NCBI RefSeq assembly: GCF_016545825.1
Contig: NC_052613.1
Location: 37,087,790-37,151,789 of the forward strand
Direction of reading: 5' to 3'
Source: Eucalyptus grandis
Taxonomy: Eukaryota; Streptophyta; Magnoliopsida; Myrtales; Myrtaceae
DNA: 64,000 bases
Below the pieces are notes generated by a model. That model did no database searches, was not told the origin of the DNA, and saw only the letters and a list, made by a program, of their open reading frames with translations. Below, piece by piece: positions 55,597-64,000 of the stretch; the first letter of the stretch is position 1, and the number at the start of each line of letters is the position of its first letter. The translations under genes and the position numbers were made by a program.

Positions 55597-57381
55597 CAAC
55601 CTACCCAAGTTCTTTATGACAATGATGCTGAACAAGAGCAAATTTCAGCACCTTATATGCCCCAAAATTCATCAAATACAACTTCTACAGCTGCTTGAAT
55701 TTCACCAACAGGCACTGAAGTCAATGAAGAAGAAGCCCAATCTCTTCGCCACGTTAGAAGAAAGCCTACTTGGATGGAAGATTATGAGGTAACTGGAATT
55801 GGAGATTCAATAACTCACTTTGCCTTATTTTCATACTATAACCCTACGACTTTTGAGAGTGCTGTCAAAGAAGAAAAATGGCGAAAGGCGATGGATGATG
55901 AAATTAATTCCATTGAAAGAAATGATACTTGGGAGTTATCCGATCTTTCGGATGGACAAAAAACCATTGGTGTGAAGTGGGTCTTTAAAACAAAACTGAA
56001 AGAAAATGGTGAAGTTGACAAATACAAAGCACGTTTGTAGCCAAGGGATACAAGCAGCAATATGGGATCGACTATACAGAGGTTTTTTCTCCAGTTGCGA
56101 GACATGACATGATCAGATTGGTGGTTGCATTGGCGGCACAAAATTCTTGGCCTATTTTCCAACTAGATGTCAAATCGGCATTCTTGCATGGGTACTTGGA
56201 GGAACAGGTATTTGTTGAGCAACCCCCTGGTTATGTCAAGATTGGAAATGAGCATAAATTTTATATATTGAAGAAAGCTCTTTATGGGCTAAAACAAGCC
56301 CCTCGAGCTTGGTATAGTCGTATTGAAACTTATTTTCTTAAAGTTGGTTTTTCAAAATGTCCTTATGAGCATACGCTTTTTGTTAAGATTGGAGATAAAG
56401 GGAAAATGCTTATTGTCTGCTTGTATGTTGACGATCTTATATTTCTTGGAAGTTGTGATGGCATGTTTGAAGAATTCAAGAAATCTATGATGGATGAGTT
56501 TGAAATGTCGATCTTGGTATGATGCATTACTTCCTTGGCATAGAAGTGGTACAATCGGATGATGGGATCTTTATTTCTCAAAAGAAATATGTGGGAGAAA
56601 TTTTGAACAGGTTTCGGATGAAGGACTGTAATCCCGTAAACACTCCGTTGAGTTTGGCTTAAAGTTATACAAAGATCATGAAGGGAGGAAGGTTGACAGC
56701 ACACTTTATAAACAAATTGTGGGCAGTTTGATGTATTTAACTGCAACAAGACCAGACATAATGTATTATGTGAGTTTAATTAGTAGATATATGGAGAATC
56801 CTACACAAATGCATTTGTTAGCTGCCAAGAGAATTCTTCGTTACTTGCAAGGAACTAGAGACTTTGGGCTATTTTACAAGAAGGGTGAAAAGTCTGATTT
56901 GTTGGGATTTACTGATAGTGACTATACAGGAGATCAAGATGATAGGAGGAGCACTTCGGGTTATGCTTTTATGTTTGGAACAGGTGCTATTTCGTGATCA
57001 TCCAAGAAGCAACCAATTGTCACATTGTCAAGTACAGAAGTTGAATTTGTTGCTGCAATAGCTAGTGTTTGTCAAGCTATTTGGCTAAGGAGAATTCTTG
57101 AGGAGTTACAATTCAAGCAACAGGGACCTACTAAAAAATTTTGTGACAATAACTCAGCAATAAAACTCTCCAAGAATCCAGTGTTACATGGAAGAAGCAA
57201 GCACATTGATGTGAAGTTTTATTTCTTGAGAGATCTTAGTAATGATGGAACAATTGATCTAATCTACTGCAGGAGTGAAGATCAAGTTGCTGATATATTC
57301 ACCAAGGCCCTCAAGATGGAGTCATTTGTGAAGCTTAGAAGGTTACTAGGTGCTTGCACGGTGAAAAAGTCAAGGCTTTAA
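55597..57381 (+). pseudogene. Copia 1 reverse transcriptase and RNase H, broken
   Basis: After a linker with a stop near 55700, 55774-56040 encodes the start of the reverse transcriptase (WRKAMDDEINSIERNDTWEL, VKWVFKTKLKENGEVDKYKA). 56109-56522 encodes FQLDVKSAFLHGYLEEQVFV, EQPPGY, KALYGLKQAPRAWY and the catalytic YVDDLI. A shift near 56520 and a TAA near 56660 break the next part. 56719-56997 and 57025-57381 encode the RNase H region (FTDSDYTGDQDDRRSTSGYA; SSTEVEFVAAI; HGRSKHIDVKFYFLRDL). The Trp-Ser junction at 56996 is a TGA stop. Confidence 0.9.
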
Positions 57382-57403
57382 ACTGAATGTTAGCAAACAT
57401 CGG

Positions 57404-57417
57404 TTTAAGGGAGGGAT
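57404..57417 (+). other. Polypurine tract of copia 1
   Basis: TTAAGGGAGGGATT-type purine-rich sequence directly before the 3' LTR. Confidence 0.75.
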
Positions 57418-57665
57418 TGTTAATATAACAGTTATTTCCTTTTTTCACATATTGCTGATTTGGTTTTTAGTTATTAGAGTTAGTGGAGTCATGTGTGTTG
57501 GTTATCCTAGTTTTTAGGTGTTGGTGGGGTAAGTGCTCTATGGGGAACATGGGTAGTTATGGTGTGTTTTACGTTATGTATTTTGTCTTTTGTAAAAGAC
57601 TTGTTTTTACTTTGTACGTAAGATGAAGTTTCAGTCTCATCTCTCCTCCCTTTAGCAATTTAACA
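57418..57665 (+). repeat. 3' LTR of copia 1
   Basis: Starts TGTTAATATAACAG and ends GCAATTTAACA. Followed by the right CTTTA duplication and then by spacer continuous with 32186 onward. Confidence 0.95.
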
Positions 57666-57670
57666 CTTTA

Positions 57671-57989
57671 TTATTAGCCTGAGTTATCATTATCGTTGCC
57701 CCTCCCGGGAGAATCTTAGTGACGCCCACCCCCTTTAGAAAGACCATCGACCCTTGATTATTCTTCTTTTCCGTCAGCGGCCCAAAGATTTCACATCTCA
57801 GTTTCCAAGTCATGTCACGCAATTCACGATCTCATGTTTAGCCTCGATAGGAGCTCCAGCCATGTGCGGAATCATAAAAGTGAAAACCTCACCCAAAAAA
57901 AAAAAAAAAACAAACAAAAAAACAAAAACAAAAATAAAGAAGAAAAAAATAGAGAGTGAAACGGGAGAGATAAAAACCCGGAGGAGGTT
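57671..57989 (+). other. Spacer right of copia 1, leading into GEM-like copy b
   Basis: Collinear with 32186-32510. Includes the same A-rich stretch with CAAAAA units (about 57895-57935), which is a little longer here. No gene. Confidence 0.7.
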
Positions 57990-59200
57990 CTTGCTTTGTT
58001 GTGCATTCACACGATCGCAGTCACGCTCAATCTTCCTCTCACCGCCTTTCTTCTCCTTCCTCCTTTTCCCTCTTCGCAATTCTCATCTCGTCTCCGTCGC
58101 TCAGCCCCTTGCATTCGGCTTCCCTCCTCCATCCCCCTCCACCGCTGCCTCCAGCTCTGCTCCTTCTTGCACTCTCGGACTCCCTCGGCTCCCACCGCTC
58201 TCTTTCTCTCCGTCTCATACTCTGGCTTGTCGACCGGCAGGTGCAACGCTTTGCAGGGTTTTGCAGAACCGATGAGCAAGATATGCGACTCATTGGACAG
58301 GTGTGGGAAGAGGTTCGAAGATTCTACGGGAAAAGCAGAGGTGCTCCGGGGACAATGTCTGGCATTACCTTGAGTTCTCTCTACATTTTGTCTCGCTAAA
58401 CATGCTGGTATAATCAGATAGAAACATTTTGGATTTATTCATGGAGACTTGTCTAATAGATGATTGCTTACTTGCTTCCATATATTTATCATTCTGTCTC
58501 TGCAATCTACGTGATTGCTGTTGGAGTAATCATTCAGTCCAAGCAGTTTGGTTCTTTGTTCTTAATTGACTTCGTTTGCTCAGCACGGCGGCCTCACAAC
58601 ATTTCGGTCCTATGGTATTGGTAATCAGTTCAAACGATCAGCCATCGGCTTCTTTTGCAATTGCCACCTAGGAGCTAAGATACTTGCCTTATAACCTGTG
58701 CATTTAATCTGCCAATTAGCAGTCGAGTGGATCAACTTTGATGTGTGGTGCTATTTTCGGTGTTTGTTAACATGGCACTTCCGTGGAGGACATGGTTTGT
58801 TTTCTATCATTTTCCAAGGGTATCAGAACCAGCTGGGCTCTTGGAACATAGATGAACGATCATCTATTGGCCAAAGTAGAGAAAAATTAGCTTTGTCCTG
58901 TAAGAGCAAGCACTGCAGCAATTGATGAGCTTGGCTTTGGCTTGTTGTCCGTTCTTCAGTTTATTTGGGAGGACAAAGCCCGTAATTTCGTCGGTTCTTG
59001 TGATGCTACGAACTCTATTCTTGCCTGACATGTTTTTTTTTTTTTTTTGGAGGGGGGTCAAAATTCTTGTCTAACATTGACTAATTGGTAATTGTGCTGT
59101 GTTTGGGTTGAAACAATTAGAACTGGCCGCGCATCACCAACGCCGCAATGGCTCGACTTGCTCGGGAGACAATTGGGACATTGCCCAAAGAAATAAAAAA
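57990..59200 (+). pseudogene. GEM-like copy b, third copy
   Basis: A pyrimidine-rich leader leads into an exon (about 58266-58372) encoding EPMSKICDSLDRCGKRFEDS, then TGKAEVLRG. One extra G near 58351 shifts the frame before the WHH segment. The long intron matches 33051-33450 and 11901-12450. A degenerate next exon is visible near 59125-59190 (GCGCATCACCAACGCCGCAA, then TGGCTCGACTTGCTCGGG), the TDAAMARLAR region. After GACAATTGGGACATTGCCC the GRAM part is missing and the fold-back element begins. The same end is seen at 12560, so the truncation predates the duplication. Confidence 0.6.
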
Positions 59201-59234
59201 GATCTTACTCAATTCGCCATGGCTGACACGGGAC

Positions 59235-59960
59235 TTATGTCGTAGAAAATAACTTCTAAAAAAATATTTTTAAATTTTCTAGCATTCGTTTCATAGAAAA
59301 TTAAACAAATTGCAGGAAATATTTTCCATCAATGGAAAAGTCTTCTAAAATACCGAAAAATGTTTTTCGCTTCTTTCTTTCACTTCTACACCAAGCACTT
59401 CTTTTTACCAAATACATGTACCTTTTTTTTTTTTTTTTTAAATTCAAAATTTTATTCATTTAAAAAAATTTCCTTTCCTTTCTTTTCTATTTTTCTAACT
59501 TTATTTTTTTTCCCCTTCTTCTTTATCCTATCGGCAATTGGTGGCCTCACTAAATCTAGTGACCAAGGCGGGGCGTGAGCCTCACTTGAGGTTGCCAAAA
59601 GTCGGCAAGGCTCTAGCAATGTTGGGTGAGGCTCGAGCCTCCGCTAGCTTGCCGTCTTAGGCGAGCTCAAACTTGTTGGTATCCGGCAAGCTAGAGCCTC
59701 GCCGACCTATCGCGAGGCTCAAGCTTGCCTATGGCTAGCTACTAACCAAGGAAGAAAAAGAAAAAAATTAGAAAATTGAATAAAAATTAAAATAAATATA
59801 TATATATATTGAAAGGATTGTATTGAGGAAAAGATTTTCCATACTATAAGTGATGGAAAATTTTCTACTTCATTTTTAAGTTTCAGTCGAATATTGAAAA
59901 ATATTATAATTTTCTTAAAAATAATTTTTAAGAAAATATTTTTCAGAAGAGCTGTGTTCG
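59235..59960. mobile_element. Fold-back element, uninterrupted copy
   Basis: Copy of the outer element at 12640-14560 without the Harbinger-like insert. The uninterrupted target reads CTATAAGTGATGG near 59850. Imperfect arms of GAAAAATATTTTT-rich sequence lie at both ends. Exact ends are not fixed. Confidence 0.45.
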
Positions 59961-61043
59961 TTCTGATGGGTCTTTAAAAAATATCCCTTCCACATCCATA
60001 TGACCAAATACACGTTGTCCAATTCACATCACCGTATAATACGTAAAGTTTCAAAATCATGATTACGTGTAGTGATCCGAAATGGGTTGTATATATGGCC
60101 ATGCCCATTATGCAGTCAAAATATGCGTATCTCAAAAATTCAAAAGACATAATTTTGGCCGTAATTATGATGTGTGGCTATCCAAGGGAGCCGTGCAGTT
60201 GAAAGTTGATGGGGGCAAACTCGGATTCGGTCCAATCATCCAAGATTTCGTGCCCTTTTTAAGTGATTAGCTATGCTTGCGTCATCAAAGCAAGCGAAAC
60301 ACAGCATTTTTATCAATTCATTTAGCGCAGCGTCTTCGTTGAACACAATATCTTCAGGTAATGCCTAAAGTTTTGAAATGAATCGCATTTGTACTGTTGC
60401 ATTCTCTTTCAAATGTTTATTTTCTAACTTTCTTAACAAAGAAAAAGCTTTATCATTTGACCACGTATTGTTCCAACCGTTCTCTTCCTACTTCCTCATT
60501 AATTGAAGAATTCTTGTGTACAGTGGACTTACAAAACAGTGGTTCTGTACTTGGTTACTGCGAAATGTTATATAGCCTTTTTTGTATATCATAAAATGAA
60601 GTAAAAATCCCCTCTAACATCGGTTGATTATTCTAATAAAATTAAAATGGGGGACATCCAATTATTGCAAAAAAAAAATTAAATTTTTTAGAGTTGATAG
60701 AACTAGACTTCTTAAGGGCACTAAAATACTTTATTCTAATTGAGTACTCCATTAATTTTCATTTGATTACTTTGAAATCTTTTTATTCTTTGGAATGATT
60801 TCAATATTGTTAACCAGTACAGTTCATGATATTGGTTATTTACTGTAATTCCAAAAATTGCATCTTTAAGTTAGTTTCCATTCTGTCAAAAAAAAAAAAA
60901 AAGTTAGTTTCCATTCAATACACGTCATCATTAACATAAATATGAGGACATCCATTCTTCAATCTCTCTAGACGTAGGCATGCATAATTAGTACATGGAG
61001 AAATAAATGTTCAACAATAAAAGATTATCCATGTACGAGATGT
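59961..61043. other. Duplicated intergenic DNA, second copy
   Basis: Collinear with 14563-15655. The match ends near 61043 at the centre of the hairpin described at 15485-15850. A 65-residue frame at 60397-60594 is not open in the other copy. Confidence 0.6.
60868..60916 (+). mobile_element. Ultra-short poly(A) insertion with 16-bp target duplication
   Basis: AAGTTAGTTTCCATTC occurs at 60868-60883 and again at 60901-60916, with TGTC plus about 13 A residues between. The paralogous site at about 15513-15530 has a single copy and no insert. The structure is that of a LINE-mediated insertion truncated almost to its tail. Confidence 0.75.
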
Positions 61044-62560
61044 GCAATCGCAAGTCATATCTCGGATATCGAACTATCAATTGAAGCACATTGTTAATTT
61101 GCGGTTTGGCCTAACACATCAAAAAATATGCATAATTAGATATCAAATAGTTCAAATTAAGCGATAAAATAGAATATTGAAATTCGGATAGATTCTCACC
61201 AAATTCGAAATTTTTCACCTTTCCAAATCGGGATGGACGGACCACGGATCGGGATATAGTGGCGGTGGCTCGTGATTGAAGGACAGTGGATCGAACGGTG
61301 GTGCTCGGCCATGGAAGGTCGTGGCTAGGAAACGATGCAGGGCCTTCTCGGTTCGGAACAGATCAGCAGGGCAGGGACGTCGTCAACGGGGCGGCAGCTG
61401 GACAACAGATCGACGTGTGGTCTCGCGGCAGCAGCGTTGTTATTGTAGCAGGGCTGGCAGCGGGTCAAGAGAAGCAGCGGCCGCGTCGTCTCAGCGGAAG
61501 TGCGGCGGGCCGTCGAGACTCGCTGTGGTGTTGCTGGAATCAATGCGGTAGCAGCGGGAATCGCCGGATGAGACGCCGGAAAGCTGCGGAGTGGGCGAGG
61601 ACTGGTGTTGTGGATGTTGGTCTCGGAGAAGTGACTTCCGAGATGGGAGAATTGCCGAGAGATAATGCCTGCGATTCACGTGTTTTACTCTCTAAAAATC
61701 TCCACTCGCTAATGGCGTCTCAAAGCTTCACGACCTCTTTTACTTTGGTTTCTTCTTCTCCGTGCTTCCACCGCCCTACGGCCATGAAAGATCTCCAGAA
61801 AAATTCTTTCTATTCTCTCTTCTCAATGAGCGTCTCTATTTCTGGGGATGGCTGCCCTTGTTGATAAGGACTTTACGACAGAACGGCAGATTTCGTTCCA
61901 TTCAAACTTCGACGCATGCGGATTTTTCTTCTATTTAAAAGCCTTCGCTCCCGAATTTCCTCCGTTTTTTCATTCGATTCCAAAATTATTCAATCCCAAT
62001 ATCTCTCTTGAAGATGAAGATAAATAAAATAGAATTGATAATTCCAGAATATTCAATTCCAATATCTCTCTTCAGATAACTCTTCTCCCAGAATTATTAT
62101 TATAATTTATTTATTTTTTGTGAAAGTTAGCATGTATTATTGACGAAGTGATGACTATACATTGATGACTGACTATCCCATTACTCTTCTCCCATAATGT
62201 TTTTTTTTTTTAAATCATTCTATTGCCAAGGGAAATCTAAATTGCGGAATCAGGATCATTGGATAAAAATATAACAAATTTTGATCATCGGATTATTTTA
62301 AAAGAGATAGTAACTTACGACATTTAAGAAAAACTAATGATTATATGATTGCCAACGTTATTATTTTTTCTTGTCATTGCCAATGTTATTGTTGACTAAA
62401 AAATTATGAGATAAGAGGATAATTATTCACTGATATGCCCTTTAAGTTTATGAATTATGGAGAAGTGTTACAATGATGGAGGTACGTTAGTAAAAATAAA
62501 AATAGAAAAATGATTAATCAATTCATATCATTTATTTAATAACACTTAAACTTGAATATA
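61044..62560. other. Unassigned DNA with a GC-rich core
   Basis: Begins at the duplication break and ends where the kinase upstream region begins. A 192-codon frame (61286-61864) and an overlapping 91-codon frame are open in the GC-rich core. Their compositions (Arg/Gly/Ser-rich, then Ser/Phe-rich) and lack of any domain make them weak candidates. AATCCCAATATCTCTCTT and ATTCCAATATCTCTCTTC form a short local duplication near 61995 and 62070. It could be part of a degraded LTR, but no ends were found. Confidence 0.3.
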
Positions 62561-63246
62561 TAATCCTCAAGTCATATTTTTACTCACGCTTGATTTGTTA
62601 CATTTTCAAGAAAATATGTGATCTTTACCTGTGTAATGCATATGGACGGTACTTGAATGTATGAAAAGGCATAAATCACGTTACAACTAAAAAAGAATTC
62701 AAAATTAGAAAGTTGGGAATTAGAAAACAATAAACATGGGAAAATTTAGTATTCTACAGATTATTTTCAAGCCAGATGCGTCATGCGAGTCTCTGCCGAA
62801 CGTTATCCAAATGTCGACTGCACACGTCATTCTAAGCTTGCTGAGTCCGGGTGGACCGGGCAAAAATTGCTTGTTTAATTTGTGCATTTAGCATTTTGCT
62901 TGTTTTCTTCGCCAACTCCTATCCAATGGGCCAACCCTGGCCCGGGCCAGGTTCACAGTGAGCTAGCTGCGTAGGGGTGGGCAGGGCAGGGCCGGGCCGA
63001 GGTCCATCGCAGCGCGTGAAGTGTCCCCTTGTGCTTGTGCCTTGCGCTGACCGGCTTTCGACTTTTAGGCCGACCATTCCCGCACTTCTCCGTCTCTGAC
63101 ACGTCCCATTTTTGTCGCTACAATGAGATCGTAGTCGGAGACTTTTCCCTCTCTCCTTGTTACTTCAATAAAGAGACAGCAACACAAATCATTTCTCTCA
63201 TCTTTTATCTTCCCTTCTTTTGCATCTCAACGCTAAAGTGAGCTCC
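62561..63246 (+). promoter_or_regulatory. Upstream region and leader of a third LRK10-like copy
   Basis: Collinear with 18640-18777 plus 24689-25720. It contains the empty LINE target (AAAAGAATTCAAAATTAGAA near 62693) and the leader landmarks GACCATTCCCG and GCATCTCAACGCTAAA. No intact gene follows. Confidence 0.6.
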
Positions 63247-63255
63247 CTGCTATTG

Positions 63256-63714
63256 AGGAAAAGTGTTAAAAAAGTCTTAAACTTTTTGCATTTGTGTCAA
63301 TTTAGTTCTAAACTTTTTTTTTTTTTTTGGTGTTAATTAAGTCATAGACATTTTTACGTTGTGCTAATTCAATTTTTCCGATCAATTTTGGTCGGATTTT
63401 GCGATTGGACGCCGATCAGTGACGACTGACCGGAGAAAATAGGAGGAGAAGGAAAAAAGAAAAAGAAAATTAAAAATTAAAATTAAAAAAAAAAATTCAA
63501 AATTATTAAAATATTATTGAAAGTTATCCACGTCAGCGCTGATTAAGTCACGTCAATTGGTCGGCGTCCAGTCAGCAAAATCCGGCCAAAATTGACCAGA
63601 AAGAATTGAATTAGCACAATGTAAAAATGTTTAGGACTTAATTGGCATAAAAAAATGTTTATAACTAAATTAGCACAAATACAAAAGATTTAAAACTTTT
63701 TTAACATCTTTCTG
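63256..63714. mobile_element. Mutator-like MITE, 459 bp, 9-bp TSD
   Basis: CTGCTATTG flanks both sides (63247-63255 and 63715-63723). The left end AGGAAAAGTGTTAAAAAAG and the reverse complement of the right end, CAGAAAGATGTTAAAAAAG, begin inverted repeats that extend over about 150 bp with blocks such as CAATTTTGGTCGGATTTT. No coding content. A 9-bp duplication is typical of Mutator-like elements. It sits in the leader of the third kinase copy, a few bases before where its start codon should be. Confidence 0.75.
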
Positions 63715-63723
63715 CTGCTATTG

Positions 63724-63860
63724 CATAACTGAAGCTGAAAAACAAGTCTTTGTTAAATATCTTCTTCTTCTATTACCACATCGGTCTTTTAGCCACGCCG
63801 TCAAACATAATCGTGCACCACCTCTTGTGACAAGGTTGTGAACATAACCAACTAGGGGTG
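63724..63860 (+). pseudogene. Degraded first exon of a third LRK10-like copy
   Basis: Matches the start of genes A and B: GCATAACTGAAGCTG where A has GCATAAGCTATGG, so the ATG is lost; a CTTCTTCTTCT signal-peptide run; CGGTCTTTTAGCCACGCCGTCAAA; then CACCACCTCTTGTGACAAGG. Stops and small deletions are present within 140 bases. The homology breaks off near 63860. Confidence 0.7.
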
Positions 63861-64000
63861 AGCGGCGGTCTAGGGTCGACCTCGACCGACCACGACCGGC
63901 CCAACCCCGCCTGGTCCCGGTCCGATTCCCAAGGGGCGACGGGGTTGGTCCTTGGTCCCGAAATTCAAGACCAACATTATGCGGTTGGTCCTCGGTCACA
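63861..64000. other. Left end of a GC-rich repeat running off the window
   Basis: The kinase homology ends abruptly at AGGGGTGAGCGGCGG, followed by repeated GGTCGACCTCGACCGACC- and GGTTGGTCC-type units. Probably the edge of another transposon whose other end lies outside the window. Confidence 0.4.

Larger units (their letters stand above)
53030..57665 (+). mobile_element. Ty1/copia retrotransposon 1, 4.64 kb, TSD CTTTA
   Basis: Short LTRs (247 and 248 bp) enclose gag, protease, integrase, reverse transcriptase and RNase H in copia order. CTTTA flanks both ends (53025-53029 and 57666-57670). The uninterrupted site is present at 32181-32185 in the paralogous spacer, so boundaries are exact. 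The LTRs differ by about seven substitutions and three single-base indels (about 97% identical), which makes it older than copia 2. Pol has many stops and frameshifts. Confidence 0.96.

Noticed and set aside
59798..59808. (AT)n microsatellite
   Set aside because: Only about five units, too short to list as a repeat.
61276..61864. 192-codon frame as a gene
   Set aside because: No domain, two overlapping frames of similar quality, and no paralogous support; described only as unassigned DNA.

Overview
This window is repeat-rich nuclear DNA from a flowering plant, probably a woody eudicot. I lean towards the Myrtales, but only from the style of the repeats, so that placement is weak. The evidence for a plant is receptor-like kinase genes of the LRK10-like (wheat Lr10-related) family with GT-AG introns, GEM-like/GRAM-domain gene pieces, plant-type Ty1/copia elements with initiator-tRNA-Met primer sites, and an L1-type LINE with a plant RNase H domain. 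A run of 100 Ns at 3376-3475 marks a gap in a draft assembly. I found no protein-coding gene that reads through intact. The closest is the LRK10-like gene at 39192-41947, which has one frame disruption in its activation segment.

Layout. 1-3375: GC- and GA-rich possible leader of a minus-strand gene, then featureless AT-rich DNA. 3476-11900: 3' part of a Ty3/gypsy element, probably of the Tat type. It has four or more families of minisatellites, a polypurine tract and a 2.3 kb LTR. 11901-18777: remnants of one gene unit (GEM-like fragments, the 3' flank of a kinase gene), carrying a nested MITE and a long hairpin. 18778-24688: a near full-length L1-type LINE with its target-site duplication. 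24689-33450: LRK10-like pseudogene A, with a 1.3 kb inverted-repeat transposon in an intron, followed by two GEM-like pseudogenes. 34158-37416: a 3.26 kb minus-strand solo LTR with a CTTAG target duplication. 37930-41947: a kinase 3' fragment, then LRK10-like gene B. 43773-50054: a young Ty1/copia element (TSD GTTCG) beside a Mutator transposase remnant. 51480-59200: GEM-like pseudogenes again, split by a second Ty1/copia element at 53030-57665 (TSD CTTTA). 59235-63860: duplicated intergenic DNA, then the start of a third LRK10-like copy, which has lost its start codon and carries a Mutator-type MITE in its leader.

Reading. The backbone is a tandemly duplicated unit of the order LRK10-like kinase, then GEM-like copy a, then GEM-like copy b, then spacer. 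It is present about three to four times and later broken up by transposons. Because the copies are paralogous, several insertions have their empty site in the same window (both micro-insertions excepted or included as noted, copia 1, the LINE, the Harbinger-like MITE and the Mutator-like MITE). This lets the insertion boundaries and the relative order of events be read directly. I see no new biochemical system. The most unusual items are the 57-bp minisatellite that stays open as a 19-residue repeat, LINE 5' promoter-like monomers, ultra-short LINE-tail insertions, a 19-bp copied filler at the deletion in pseudogene A, and a long imperfect hairpin at 15485-15850.
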